Below are positions 35,702-45,215 of a DNA stretch of 64,000 nt, piece after piece (within the stretch, counting starts at the first letter, position 1; each line of letters opens with the position of its first letter). A model generated the notes under the pieces. It ran no database searches. It was given only the letters and a program-made list of their open reading frames with translations, and had not been told where the DNA came from. The position numbers and the translations under genes are program-made. This DNA is from Anaerotignum faecicola (lineage in GTDB: Bacteria > Bacillota > Clostridia > Lachnospirales > Anaerotignaceae): positions 62,001 to 126,000 of the forward strand of contig JANFXS010000002.1 in the NCBI GenBank assembly GCA_024460105.1, read 5' to 3'.

Positions 35702-37325
35702 CTATCTCATTCTCTTGGCGCAGAGATGCCTCAACTGTAATTCCTGACTTAAAGACGACCTCAATTTTTGAAGCATTTACTACGTTGATATTCTGAATCA
35801 GCTGACGTACCAGTTTATCATCGTATTCTGTCAGTATACAGTTTGTTTTGTCCAGAAAATTCTCGATATCTTCCATCTTCCTGCCATTTTCGCCTCTGCT
35901 GGCTGCTTTGATCTGCTTCATTTCCAATACTTCTATCTGTGCTGTAATCGCCTGACAACGTTCCTCAAAGGCGGTTTCATCGCCGTTCTTCTGGGCTTGC
36001 TGCTGTATCAGTTCTGCCATGGCTTTCTGCAGTTTTTTCTTTTCTTTGGCATATTCGGAATCCTCTGTACCATGCGTCAGTGCTGTGACTACATTTTTTC
36101 TGAATATATGGACAAAGTCACCCTTGTTTTCCAGCACTTGATTGATGGCTTGTAACACAGCCCTATGTAATATGCTTTCTTCTATAGTCGGGGATTCCTT
36201 GCAGTATCTTGTCCCATTTCTCAGCCTGTTTTCACATCTCCATACTGCTTTCTTTTCTCCGTACTTAGACCAGATTTGTCTGCGGTACTCACAGCCGCAC
36301 TCTTTGCAAATGGTAATCTTGGATAAGGCGTATTTTCCACTATGCTTTCCCTTTGATTCTGTTTCCTGTTTGCTTGATCTCTTATATATATTTGCTCGCT
36401 GGTGCATCTCTTCCTGAACTTTATAGAATACCTCTCTTGGAATAATTGCTTCATGAGCATTTTCCACATAATATTTTTGAAGTTCCCCTTGATTCTCTTT
36501 TCGTGCTTTGGTCAGATAATCTGTTGTAAATGTCTTTTGTGCCATGGCATCACCGATGTACTTTTCATTAATCAGGACAGTACGGATTGAATTCACATTC
36601 CATTGGGTATTACCTCTGATAGTTTTGATACCTTTTTCTTTCAGTAATCGGGCAATACTGTTTAAACTTTCTCCCTCCAGATACTTGCCATAAATCAAAC
36701 GGACGGTTTCTGCTTCTTCTGGGATAATATACAGCTGTCCATCTGCGTCTTTGCCATATCCAAACATTCTTCTAACCAGCACCTCTCCCTTTTCATACTT
36801 TCGTTTTAAGCCCCATTTCACATTTTCACTGATATTTCTGCTTTCTTCCTGAGCTTGGCTGCTGAGTATGGTGATCAGCAGCTCTCCTGTGGATTCCAGT
36901 GTATTGATATGCTCTTTCTCAAAGTAGATAGCGATATTTCGTTCTTTCAGCTTTCTGATACAGGACAGGCAGTCAACTGTATTTCTGGCAAATCGACTGA
37001 TGGATTTTGTCAGAATCAGGTCGATATCTCCGTTCTTTTGCAGGCATCTTTCCATCATGGCATTGAAGTTATCCCTTTTTTTCATATCTGTTCCAGAAAT
37101 ACCGTCATCGGCATAAATCCCTGCTAACTGCCAACTGGGGTTTTCTGTAATTAGCTTGGTGAAGTATGCCACCTGTGCTTCATAGCTGGTTTCTTGGTCT
37201 TCCTGTGCGGTGCTGACTCTGCAGTATGCGGCAACATGGATTCGTTTTACTTCCTGTTTCTTCGCTGTATGAATATTGATCTTTGGTGGAATGACTTGGA
37301 CTTTTCGTTCATATGTAATACTCAT
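35685..37325 (-). CDS. Large serine recombinase 2
   Basis: The 546-residue protein has the same domains as recombinase 1, with catalytic Ser in AYCRVSTA, SISRFARNTVDC, recombinase domain, zinc ribbon CKECGCEYRRQI and coiled coil. I chose ATG 37325 after AAAGGGTG; GTG 37334 overlaps that site. The C-terminal half is nearly identical to the remnant at 12727-13650, which shows a second related element once lay to the left. It follows the gene lacking a catalytic domain by 19 bases. Confidence 0.9.
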   Translation of the reverse strand: MSITYERKVQVIPPKINIHTAKKQEVKRIHVAAYCRVSTAQEDQETSYEAQVAYFTKLITENPSWQLAGIYADDGISGTDMKKRDNFNAMMERCLQKNGDIDLILTKSISRFARNTVDCLSCIRKLKERNIAIYFEKEHINTLESTGELLITILSSQAQEESRNISENVKWGLKRKYEKGEVLVRRMFGYGKDADGQLYIIPEEAETVRLIYGKYLEGESLNSIARLLKEKGIKTIRGNTQWNVNSIRTVLINEKYIGDAMAQKTFTTDYLTKARKENQGELQKYYVENAHEAIIPREVFYKVQEEMHQRANIYKRSSKQETESKGKHSGKYALSKITICKECGCEYRRQIWSKYGEKKAVWRCENRLRNGTRYCKESPTIEESILHRAVLQAINQVLENKGDFVHIFRKNVVTALTHGTEDSEYAKEKKKLQKAMAELIQQQAQKNGDETAFEERCQAITAQIEVLEMKQIKAASRGENGRKMEDIENFLDKTNCILTEYDDKLVRQLIQNINVVNASKIEVVFKSGITVEASLRQENEIGEACV

Positions 37326-37344
37326 AATAAGCACCCTTTCTTTA

Positions 37345-38208
37345 TCATAGTGTTTCCGTCATCGTTGCTCCGTTTTTCAGTGTGAATACCACTCTGCCGT
37401 CTTTGTATATGGTAATGGCTTCAATGATGGCATCGAATAAATCTTTATCGAATGTTTTTTCTTCCGGCTGCTCTTTGTGCTGCTGAATCAAGTCTTCTAT
37501 TTTCTGTGTGTAGTATGCTGCTCTACCATCATCTGCATCTTCGTACTGCAAGGATGCTATTTTGTATATCAGCTTCAGCAATTCATCTATGTTATGGTCG
37601 CTATCATTTTTCAGAAGCTCTATTTCATGCTCTGCTGCCTGTAAGCGGATATTTTTTTTGCTTCCGTACACAGTGATTTTCCGGATTTGTTCTGGATGTT
37701 TTCCCAAATTCCCTACTACCTGCATAAACAGTTCCTTGACCTGTTCTTCCTGTATACGCTGATTTCTACAAGCAACTTTGCCTTTTACCAGACGTTTGCT
37801 ACAGTCCCATCTCCGCAACTCTCCATGCTTGTAGCAGTGATATGCACTGCCACATTCTCCGCATTTCATTTTATCTCCCAGCAGAAATTGCTCTTTATGG
37901 TAGATATAGGGCTGTTCCTTGCCTATGGCTTTGCGTCGTTCTTTTTTTCTTTGCTGTACGGTTTCAAACAATTCCTGATCAATGATCTGTGGAAAGTTTT
38001 CGTTTCCCAAATACCTTCTATCACTAAGCATATCACTGAGTCTAACTCGGTTGATTTCCAGTCCTTCAATATGGTCTTTTAATCTGGATACCTGAATGCC
38101 ACTGTTGTATACCCTAAAAATTTCCTGTACCATTCTGCTCCGTTCTTCGTCTATTTGTAAGATGCCTTCTGCAAACTGATAGCCATAAACTGTTGCTTTT
38201 CTGCTCAT
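37345..38208 (-). CDS. Recombinase-domain protein lacking the catalytic domain
   Basis: The 287-residue protein begins directly in the recombinase domain (ILQIDEERSRMVQEIFRVY), continues with a zinc ribbon (MKCGECGSAYHCYKHGELRRWDC) and a coiled coil, and has no resolvase domain. It starts at ATG 38208 and has no truncated upstream relic. This looks like a natural product, not decay, because I recall similar short proteins between catalytic recombinases in other Lachnospiraceae elements. It may serve as a DNA-binding partner or directionality factor. This role is inference. Confidence 0.85.
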   Translation of the reverse strand: MSRKATVYGYQFAEGILQIDEERSRMVQEIFRVYNSGIQVSRLKDHIEGLEINRVRLSDMLSDRRYLGNENFPQIIDQELFETVQQRKKERRKAIGKEQPYIYHKEQFLLGDKMKCGECGSAYHCYKHGELRRWDCSKRLVKGKVACRNQRIQEEQVKELFMQVVGNLGKHPEQIRKITVYGSKKNIRLQAAEHEIELLKNDSDHNIDELLKLIYKIASLQYEDADDGRAAYYTQKIEDLIQQHKEQPEEKTFDKDLFDAIIEAITIYKDGRVVFTLKNGATMTETL

Positions 38209-38257
38209 GCTTTTTTCCTTCTTTCTGTCAGTTTTAATCCATTTTTCAGCTGGAAGA

Positions 38258-39781
38258 TCAGTTCGTTTGGATTGACAATAATTTTTTTACGATTGCTTGG
38301 AATAATGTCTTGTCATATACCTCCAGATACTGTGGTCCTTTTTTGAGCCATTTGATCAGTTCTTTGGTCTGTTTCAGTTCTTTTCTCTGTCTTGATTTAC
38401 GAAGACACTGTTCCTTTGCCCTTTGGCATTCCGTCAGCCTTTTCTCAATGACACTTTGCTGTTCCATATAAAAAGCAGAGTCGATCATCTCTCCACTTGC
38501 CAAGTGGTTGAGAATCTCCCTCTGCTTTTTTTGTTCCTGTATTTGTTTTTCTAATCGTTCCAGCTGTTCCTGGATCATAGGCGTTTCCTGTAACTGCTCC
38601 AGTTCGTTCACCAATGGTACCAGTATCTCATCACAGTGATTTGACAGCTTATTCCACATAGCTCTGAAGGCTTGCTCCAACTGACTTTCCTTGATAATAT
38701 CATTTTCACACAAGTCTTTTGTTTGTATGCGTCTGGCACAGCTCCAAGTGATATTGCTTTTGCCTGTTCTGTCTTTTTTCGCCTGACGATTGTATGAAGA
38801 ACCGCAGATACCACAGATGACTTTTCCTTTAAATTCCGATATCTCTTCTGGATGTTCTTCTTGATTTTCCCTTGTTCTGTTGGATTTTTGTTTCAGCATT
38901 CTCTGAACAGCTTCGTATTCTTCATGTGTTATGATTGGTTCGTGGTCATTTTCAATCAGTACCTGACGATACTCCCCATGGTTTTTTCTTCTGACGAATG
39001 GTACCGTATCTTCGCTGTATGTCTTTTGAAGAAGCAAGTCCCCTGTGTAGATACTGTTTTTCAGAATGGTATAAACTGTAACTGGTATCCAATTTTTCTT
39101 GCCTGTTCTGGTAGGGATTTTCTGGGCATTCAGGCTTTTGGCAATGAGCCATACCCCTTTTCCATCCAAATATTCATCAAATATATATCTCACAACAACT
39201 GCTCGTTTTTGATCCATCTCCAATAATCCGTTTTCATTGGTATAGTAGCCATATGCTGGATTTGGCAGTATGTAGGTACCATTCAGAAACCGTTTTTGTA
39301 TGCTCCATTTTTGGTTTGAGGAAATGCTTTCTGATTCCGCCTGTGCTACAGATGAATAGATGGAAAGCAACAATTCACTCTTTTCCGAGAGTGTATGGAT
39401 TCTTTCTTTTTCAAAGTATACATCAATGTGCATTTCTTTCAGCTTTCTCACTACTTGTATGCATTCCACTGTGTTTCTGGCGAATCTGGAGATAGATTTC
39501 GTACAGATGATGTCAATCTCTCCTGCTTCACAATCTTCCAGCATACGCGTAAAATCCGTTCTGCCTTTTTCCTTGGTTCCGCTTTTACCATAGTCCGCAT
39601 AAATGCCTGCGAAATTCCAGCCGGCTTTGCTTCGGAACATGTTTTCGTAATACTCCAGCTGGGATTCATAAGAGCCTTTCTGGTGTGGAATATTGGTGCT
39701 GACTCTGCAGTAGGCACAGACATTTTTCGCTTTTTGCTGCTTTATTTCCGCATCTGCAGTATCTATCCGTTTTACTTCCAT
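38258..39781 (-). CDS. Large serine recombinase 3
   Basis: The 507-residue protein has a resolvase domain with catalytic Ser in AYCRVSTN, SISRFARNTVEC, recombinase domain (IPTRTGKKNWIPVTVYTIL), zinc ribbon (ICGICGSSYNRQAKK) and a long coiled coil. ATG 39781 follows AAGGAGGG; ATG-like extensions farther upstream overlap the SHOCT-like gene. It is divergent from recombinases 1 and 2, so it is not a recent duplicate. It is the first catalytic recombinase of the operon. Confidence 0.9.
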   Translation of the reverse strand: MEVKRIDTADAEIKQQKAKNVCAYCRVSTNIPHQKGSYESQLEYYENMFRSKAGWNFAGIYADYGKSGTKEKGRTDFTRMLEDCEAGEIDIICTKSISRFARNTVECIQVVRKLKEMHIDVYFEKERIHTLSEKSELLLSIYSSVAQAESESISSNQKWSIQKRFLNGTYILPNPAYGYYTNENGLLEMDQKRAVVVRYIFDEYLDGKGVWLIAKSLNAQKIPTRTGKKNWIPVTVYTILKNSIYTGDLLLQKTYSEDTVPFVRRKNHGEYRQVLIENDHEPIITHEEYEAVQRMLKQKSNRTRENQEEHPEEISEFKGKVICGICGSSYNRQAKKDRTGKSNITWSCARRIQTKDLCENDIIKESQLEQAFRAMWNKLSNHCDEILVPLVNELEQLQETPMIQEQLERLEKQIQEQKKQREILNHLASGEMIDSAFYMEQQSVIEKRLTECQRAKEQCLRKSRQRKELKQTKELIKWLKKGPQYLEVYDKTLFQAIVKKLLSIQTN

Positions 39782-40010
39782 GGTATCCCTCCTTTTCCCA
39801 CTTTTTTTCAAGCAAAGGATACCTGTTTTTCAGTGACACATCTACTATTTTTTCATAAAGTTTGGCTTCTGCTGGCTGGAATGTTTGCAGATTCAAACTG
39901 TTCATCTGATTGTATTCTTCTTCGGTAATCAGATTTCGAAACAACATTCTCGTCAATAACTCCTTAGAAAGTTGGTATCTGATTTCATTTTGCATCTGAT
40001 CTTTTAACAT
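39666..40010 (-). CDS. SHOCT-like domain protein of recombinase operon
   Basis: The 114-residue frame contains LSKELLTRMLFRNLITEEEYNQM, the short helix pair of SHOCT-like proteins that regularly precede tandem recombinases. The last 40 codons overlap the start of recombinase 3 in another frame and look less like protein (KTDRYCRCGNKAAKSEK), so the true end may have been altered by a frameshift near 39790. ATG 40010 follows AAGGGGGGAAAT. Function unknown; perhaps a small recombination accessory. Confidence 0.65.
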   Translation of the reverse strand: MLKDQMQNEIRYQLSKELLTRMLFRNLITEEEYNQMNSLNLQTFQPAEAKLYEKIVDVSLKNRYPLLEKKWEKEGYHGSKTDRYCRCGNKAAKSEKCLCLLQSQHQYSTPERLL

Positions 40011-40042
40011 ATAATTTCCCCCCTTAACGACTATTTTCCTAT

Positions 40043-40115
40043 TTATGACCTTTCATCAAAGAGCCACTCTTTCTCTGATGAAAAGTCATAAACAAGTGCC
40101 GCTTAATCGCGGCAC
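40043..40115 (-). promoter_or_regulatory. Two strong leader hairpins before recombinase operon
   Basis: Hairpin 1 is GTGCCGC/GCGGCAC (40096-40115). Hairpin 2 has arms TTATGACTTTTCATCAGAG and its near complement (40043-40091). Hairpin 2 ends just before the AAGGGGGG ribosome binding site of the SHOCT-like gene. With the leader reading frame at 40148-40198 the arrangement resembles an attenuation leader. Confidence 0.6.
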
Positions 40116-40147
40116 ACTGTTCTGACTTAAATTTGCCGTATTTGACA

Positions 40148-40198
40148 CTACTTCCCCGGCATCGGGCAGCAATATAAACTGTGCCTGGCTGCACACAT
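40148..40198 (-). CDS. Possible 16-residue leader peptide
   Basis: ATG 40198 follows a near-perfect GGGGGAGGTG with 8-base spacing and encodes MCAARHSLYCCPMPGK before TAG. The reading frame lies upstream of the two hairpins. An overlapping 60-codon frame (40039-40221) and plus-strand frames in 40181-40456 are possible but lack comparable start signals. Whether the peptide is made is unknown. Confidence 0.4.
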   Translation of the reverse strand: MCAARHSLYCCPMPGK

Positions 40199-40199
40199 A

Positions 40200-40504
40200 G
40201 GTTTTTCACCTCCCCCGTCATGCGGGCTGCCGTCCTTGCGATGTCTGGGACTCGGCAGAAGTATCATTGTAGCTCTGTTCCGGTCATGGCATTTGATCCT
40301 GCCAAAAGATCAATCCCATACAGCAAAGTCGCTCGGATTATGTATTACAGACCAACGAACCTCTCTCAAGAATATGTTTATTTCATGTTCTGTTGTAACG
40401 AATCGTCATGGCGCACTGCATGGTACTGCTTGTCCCTTTCGGGCGAAACAGAGTAACGTATTTATGTTGCTGGATATTTGGTTTTCAAAGAACACAGAAA
40501 GGTG
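40200..40504 (-). other. Untranslated region upstream of recombinase operon
   Basis: Three hundred bases between the sigma-like gene's terminator and the leader peptide hold no convincing gene. Base composition is richer in G and C than the flanks, and several short complementary words suggest a structured RNA. The promoter of the recombinase operon should lie here. An attachment site or regulatory RNA is possible. Confidence 0.4.
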
Positions 40505-40550
40505 AAAATAAAAAACCCTTCATATATCAGGTCACTACGAAGGGTTTTTA
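40505..40550 (-). terminator. Terminator after sigma-like gene
   Basis: The 10-bp stem AAAACCCTTC/GAAGGGTTTT is followed by TTATTTT on the minus strand, about 110 bp past the sigma-like gene. Confidence 0.85.
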
Positions 40551-40662
40551 TAACCAAAATCGCAAAACTTTTTTCTTTTTGCCCTATTGCACAATTTTGC
40601 ATTCTGGATTTATTTATTTTTTATGTATTATTTGAACAAAATTTATCTCCCTATTTTCAAAA

Positions 40663-41091
40663 TCACTTGCATGGTCTTATAATACGAAAGACCTGAGAAT
40701 CTCCATTACTTTCTGTATTTTTTTTGCTTACTGCGGCTTGGGAAATACCTAATACAGACGCTATTTCACTTTCTGAATACTCGTGGAGATATTTCAGCAA
40801 TATAATATTGTCTTTATCTATCTCTTTCAAAATCTCTTTTATCTTATGCATTGTAACTTTATGTATCGCTTCTTCCTCTGTATTGGAACGTGGATCGGGA
40901 ACAAAATCATAAACATCATCTTTTTCTTCGTTCATTGCGTCAAAACTTATAATATTGTTCCTTCTTCTTTTTCTTTCTTGATTTTTTTCATATAAGTAAT
41001 CTTTATATATTTCCAGATATACCTCCTGATTTACTTCCACCTGCCTGTTTCCAACTTGAACAAAGTATTGCTTTTCAGATTTTTTACACAT
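40663..41091 (-). CDS. Sigma-70-like transcription factor of mobile element
   Basis: The 142-residue protein has basic KNQERKRRRNNIISFD, an acidic linker and a region-4-like helix-turn-helix (HEYSESEIASVLGISQAAVSKK). I start at ATG 41091; ATG 41097 touches the GGAGG. The final 13 residues (NTESNGDSQVFRIIRPCK) look out of frame: after an A8 run the other frame reads like the usual helix KVMEILRS. A slip in the A run may have altered the end. Such proteins drive recombinase or transfer genes in clostridial elements. Confidence 0.75.
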   Translation of the reverse strand: MCKKSEKQYFVQVGNRQVEVNQEVYLEIYKDYLYEKNQERKRRRNNIISFDAMNEEKDDVYDFVPDPRSNTEEEAIHKVTMHKIKEILKEIDKDNIILLKYLHEYSESEIASVLGISQAAVSKKNTESNGDSQVFRIIRPCK

Positions 41092-41173
41092 AGTCATTCC
41101 TCCGATTCAAATTTGTTTTTTAGCGGCAAATTTAAATCAGAGGTTGGGGGTGAACGGCACCTGTTTACATAAC

Positions 41174-41209
41174 AAAAAAAGCAAACCTCAAACTGAGATT
41201 TGCTTTTTT
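41174..41209. terminator. Bidirectional terminator-like hairpin
   Basis: A-rich and T-rich sides flank a stem of about 15 bp (AAAAAAGCAAA-CTCA/TGAG-TTTGCTTTTTT). It lies upstream of the sigma-like gene. Between 41210 and 41476 no gene is seen. Confidence 0.75.
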
Positions 41210-41476
41210 GTTTAACTATTTGGTATGTAATCTTTAAAAGAAAAAATAATGTTTGTTGTATATAATACTCTATGCAAAGACATTCGTGAATTTTATTAAC
41301 ACAAATTAAAGAATATTGGCTAAAGTTAGAATGCTCGATAAATTTACAATAGTTGTCTTTTAAAGTTCTTTCATATCATTACACTCCTTATTATTTTATG
41401 TATTATTCTATAAAGGCTGATAAATTTACTATTTAAAGTCAGGTATATTATAATTAAAACCTATTGTATGTTTTTT

Positions 41477-41520
41477 AATAAAAACGAGCGTCAGTAAATT
41501 ATCCTCACGCTCATTTTTTA
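41477..41520 (-). terminator. Terminator of TetR-ABC operon
   Basis: Stem GAGCGT/ACGCTC with TTTTTATT on the minus strand, about 155 bp past the ABC stop at 41676. The stretch between them contains no gene. Confidence 0.65.
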
Positions 41521-41675
41521 TGTTTTACTCTATCGTTTTTTAATTGATACCTTTCATTAAATCCAATTACCTATCACTTTTTCACATGTCGCTTTTTTAT
41601 AAAGTTGGGCGCCATTAGGTCTTTCATTTCTTATATGTAGTTCATCACTTCTCTCCGACAGAATTTGAATCAGCA

Positions 41676-43409
41676 TTATAATAGTGTCCAATTTTGACTT
41701 TCTTTCTGCTTATTTACCATATGGGCATAAATACCGTTTTCTTTCATTAACATATCAGGTGGTCCTTCTTCAGCTACCTTTCCTCCCGACAAAACTACAA
41801 TTTTATCAGCACTTGCCACTGTACGCATTCTATGTGCAATCACTAAAACAGTCTTATTTTCAATCAGTCTCGATAGCGCTGTTTGAATCAAGGTTTCATT
41901 TTCTACATCCAAAGATGCTGTAGCTTCATCCAGCAAAATAATTGGTGCATTTTTCAAAAAAGCTCGCGCTATGGAAATTCGTTGGCGTTCACCGCCAGAA
42001 AGTTCACATCCATTTTCTCCAATATAGGTATTCCATTTATCAGGCAATCTTTCAACGAACTCATCAACATTTGCAAGATGTGCAGCAACCAGAACTTCCG
42101 CGTCTGTGGCATTCTGATTGCCTATACGTATATTTTCCATAATCGTATTATTAAACAATGTTACTTCCTGAAATACAATTGAGTATAAAGAAAATAATGC
42201 TTCTGGATCGACTTTTGAAATATCCATGCCTCCAACTGTAATCTTACCAGAGGTAACATCCCAAAAACGAGCTGCCAAACGAGATACTGTCGTTTTTCCT
42301 CCTCCAGAGGGTCCTACCAGTGCAGTTACTTCTCCTTGCTTTGCCGTAAAAGTAACATCCCTCAGGACAGTTTCCCCTGAATTATACGAAAATTGGACAT
42401 GTTCAAAGGAAATATCATATCCTTTATTGGAAAGTAATGTCTCGCCCTGCTGCATTGGATGATCCAAAATTTCATTCATGCGTGCAATATTTGTACGGGT
42501 AGAAATAACAGCTGCCAAATTCTGCAATGCACCTTGTAATGGATCATACATTCTGGAAATAACCAACAGAAATAAAAAGAATGTTAATACATCCAAACTG
42601 CCTTCCACTAACAATATAGATCCAACAAGAGCTACGGTAACAATTCCAAGTTTTAAAATGAGAGAGGCTGATACCACAAATGCAGCTAACCCAAATTCGT
42701 TTAAAATAGAGCGATGTTCCACATAGCGTATTTTCTTTTCAAGACCTTTCAAATATTCTTCCTCTGCATTATTAGCTTTCAGGTCCTGAACTGTTTCGAT
42801 GCATTCTTGAATTCCATCTGCACAGGACATTTTTGCATCCATAGACTTTTGATTAAATCCTTCTTGAATTTTAGCAGAAAACCCTACAATGGCAAATGCC
42901 ACTGGTGCTACCCAAAGTGCAGCCAAAGCCATTCGCCAATCGTAGAAGAATAAGCTTATCAAAATCAATACTGTAGAAATAATTGATCCAACCAATTCTG
43001 GAATAAAGTGCGAAAAACTCTGTTCCAAAAAAGTGCAGTCTGCCATAATTGTACTAGTAAGATCCGCCAAATCTTTTTTTCCAAAAAAGGACATTGGTAT
43101 CTTTCGTAATTTTTCTGCCAAGGTAACCCTGCGTATACCACTTTCAATATAAGTCGCAAAGTATGTTGCATTGTATTGGAAGTATGTTGTTACCAAAATA
43201 ATTCCTATGCATAGTACACAACCAATGATGTAAAAAGAAATCCTATTTTCAGGTACACCTCCATTGATCAAATCACTTATAAGGCTATAAAGCAATCCAA
43301 CGGGAAACATGAAAGAAATATTTTGCATAACACATGCAATGCATCCTTTTATCAGATCTTTTGCCCCCGTTTCAGAAAGAGCATATTTTTTCTGCAAATA
43401 TTTAATCAC
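41676..43409 (-). CDS. Exporter-type ABC transporter half, second subunit
   Basis: The 577-residue protein has six membrane segments (residues about 20-320) and a nucleotide-binding domain with Walker A GPSGGGKTT, signature LSGGERQR and Walker B IILLDEATASLDVENE. GTG 43409 overlaps the stop of the first ABC gene (GTGA) and follows AAAGGAGGT. The pair would form a heterodimer. Its closest known type, as I judge from the motifs, is the IrtAB/YbtPQ-like group, exporter-fold proteins some of which import siderophores. Drug or metallophore export is the alternative. Both nucleotide sites look catalytic. Confidence 0.9.
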   Translation of the reverse strand: MIKYLQKKYALSETGAKDLIKGCIACVMQNISFMFPVGLLYSLISDLINGGVPENRISFYIIGCVLCIGIILVTTYFQYNATYFATYIESGIRRVTLAEKLRKIPMSFFGKKDLADLTSTIMADCTFLEQSFSHFIPELVGSIISTVLILISLFFYDWRMALAALWVAPVAFAIVGFSAKIQEGFNQKSMDAKMSCADGIQECIETVQDLKANNAEEEYLKGLEKKIRYVEHRSILNEFGLAAFVVSASLILKLGIVTVALVGSILLVEGSLDVLTFFLFLLVISRMYDPLQGALQNLAAVISTRTNIARMNEILDHPMQQGETLLSNKGYDISFEHVQFSYNSGETVLRDVTFTAKQGEVTALVGPSGGGKTTVSRLAARFWDVTSGKITVGGMDISKVDPEALFSLYSIVFQEVTLFNNTIMENIRIGNQNATDAEVLVAAHLANVDEFVERLPDKWNTYIGENGCELSGGERQRISIARAFLKNAPIILLDEATASLDVENETLIQTALSRLIENKTVLVIAHRMRTVASADKIVVLSGGKVAEEGPPDMLMKENGIYAHMVNKQKESQNWTLL

Positions 43410-45184
43410 GATTTCAATACCTCCTTTTGTACCTTCCATTGAACAGAAGACTGATATTCTTCCAACATTTTGGCAAAGAGACCATCCTTATTTTGCAATT
43501 CATAGCTAGAGCCACTTTCAACAATTTGCCCATCTTTTATCACATAAATCTGATCTACTCCAACTACAGAAGATAATCTATGCGCAATCATAAGAACCGT
43601 TTTCCCTTGCGTGAGTTTAGAAAGCGCTGCCTGCACACGAAACTCATTATCAGGATCTGTAAATGCTGTGGCTTCATCTAAAATAACAATTGGCGTATTT
43701 TTTAGCATAACACGAGCAATTGCAATTCGTTGTTGTTCTCCACCAGAAAGATAAATTCCTTTTGTGCCAATTATGGTATCTACACTATTAGGCAATTTTT
43801 CCAGAATATCTTGGCATTGTGCATTTTTCAGTGCTGTCATAACTTCCTGTCGTGTCGCATTTGGTTTGCCTAAACGAACATTTTCTAAAATAGAAGCTTT
43901 TATCAAATGATTGTTTTGAAATACAAAAGAAATCGTATTCATTAACTCTTCTTTGGAAATATCTCGGATATCCACACCACCAATTTTTACACTTCCGCAA
44001 TCAGGGTCAAAGAAACGAGAAATAATATTCGCAAGTGTAGTCTTACCACCACCAGAAGGTCCTACAAAAGCAACTTTTTGTCCAGATGGAATGCAAAGCG
44101 TAATCCCTTTCAAAGCCTCTTGTTTTCCATCATAACTGAAGTGCACATTTTCCAGTGATACAGATCCATCTTCTGGATGTAGCGGATGGTTTGTTTCCTC
44201 CAGAGGTTTTAAAGTCATAATGCTGTCAATTCTTTGTAAAGCATCATCCACAATCATGGCGTTTTCACTTTGGAACATAATGCGTGTTAAAGTTACAGAT
44301 ATAACGGGGGTAATAATAATATAAAAGATTAAATTCAGAAGAAATTCCATAGAAGTATGCTCCTGCGTAAATAATAATGCACCAGCAATCAGGAAAACAA
44401 ATACCCCATTAACAGCTGCTGTATAAAGCATCATTGGCATACGAAGCTGCTTTGTATAAGCAATAACCCATACTTTATAGCGATCAATGGAGTCCTTGAA
44501 CTTTCGAAATGAATAAATAGTTTGACCAAAAGTCTTAACAACCGGAATTCCTCGAACATACTCAACTGCTTCATTGGACATATCATCCAGTGCATTTTGA
44601 TATTCTTTCATTTTTTGCTGCATTTCTTTGCCTGTCATAGTCATCATAATGGAGAATCCAAGAACTACTGGTAAAAGACTTAAAAGACCAAGCCTCCAAT
44701 CAAATATCATAAGCAAAAAAAGCAATCCGCAAGGTGTAGCAATCGCATTTGCTCGATCTGGAAGCTGGTGTGCAAGATAAGTTTCTGTTGCAGCGCTGGA
44801 TTCGTTCACAATCTTTCGAAGTTTCCCACTTCCAACCCTCTCCACAGCTCCCAATGGAAGTTTTACGATATGTTTCATTGTCTGCAAACGCAGATTTGTT
44901 GCTATGCGAAAAGCACCCAAATGAGAGCACATAAGACCGGAAATATATATTAGCATCGATATAACCGCAAACAATACCGCCATCCACCCATTATGTGTAA
45001 CATCCTTAGCGGCACTAAAATTGGGTGCAATCTGCAATATTTCCTTCATCATTGCCCATATAAAATAATATGGAACCAATGCGAGCAAGGCACTAATGGC
45101 AGATAGTATCCATGAAGCATAGGTCAAATATTTGTATTTTCCTGCAATTTCAAGCAGACGTGACAAGTTAGATTGTTTTTTCAA
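43406..45184 (-). CDS. Exporter-type ABC transporter half, first subunit
   Basis: The 592-residue protein has six membrane segments, Walker A GPSGGGKTT, signature LSGGEQQR and Walker B IVILDEATAFTDPDNE; the ATAF-DP-NE form is frequent in the siderophore-type exporter-fold group. It uses TTG at 45184 after AAAGGAGGAG. It follows the TetR gene by 70 bases. The gap contains GTTAGCATTAACTAAC (45216-45231), an operator-like sequence shared with the nitrogenase-like locus. Substrate unknown. Confidence 0.9.
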   Translation of the reverse strand: MKKQSNLSRLLEIAGKYKYLTYASWILSAISALLALVPYYFIWAMMKEILQIAPNFSAAKDVTHNGWMAVLFAVISMLIYISGLMCSHLGAFRIATNLRLQTMKHIVKLPLGAVERVGSGKLRKIVNESSAATETYLAHQLPDRANAIATPCGLLFLLMIFDWRLGLLSLLPVVLGFSIMMTMTGKEMQQKMKEYQNALDDMSNEAVEYVRGIPVVKTFGQTIYSFRKFKDSIDRYKVWVIAYTKQLRMPMMLYTAAVNGVFVFLIAGALLFTQEHTSMEFLLNLIFYIIITPVISVTLTRIMFQSENAMIVDDALQRIDSIMTLKPLEETNHPLHPEDGSVSLENVHFSYDGKQEALKGITLCIPSGQKVAFVGPSGGGKTTLANIISRFFDPDCGSVKIGGVDIRDISKEELMNTISFVFQNNHLIKASILENVRLGKPNATRQEVMTALKNAQCQDILEKLPNSVDTIIGTKGIYLSGGEQQRIAIARVMLKNTPIVILDEATAFTDPDNEFRVQAALSKLTQGKTVLMIAHRLSSVVGVDQIYVIKDGQIVESGSSYELQNKDGLFAKMLEEYQSSVQWKVQKEVLKS

Positions 45185-45215
45185 GTAAACTCCTCCTTTA
45201 CATTTTATGCTTTAA

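Noticed and set aside
40181-40456. Plus-strand frame of 91 codons beside the recombinase leader
   Set aside because: It has no ribosome binding site, lies opposite the putative leader RNA and shows no protein-like pattern.
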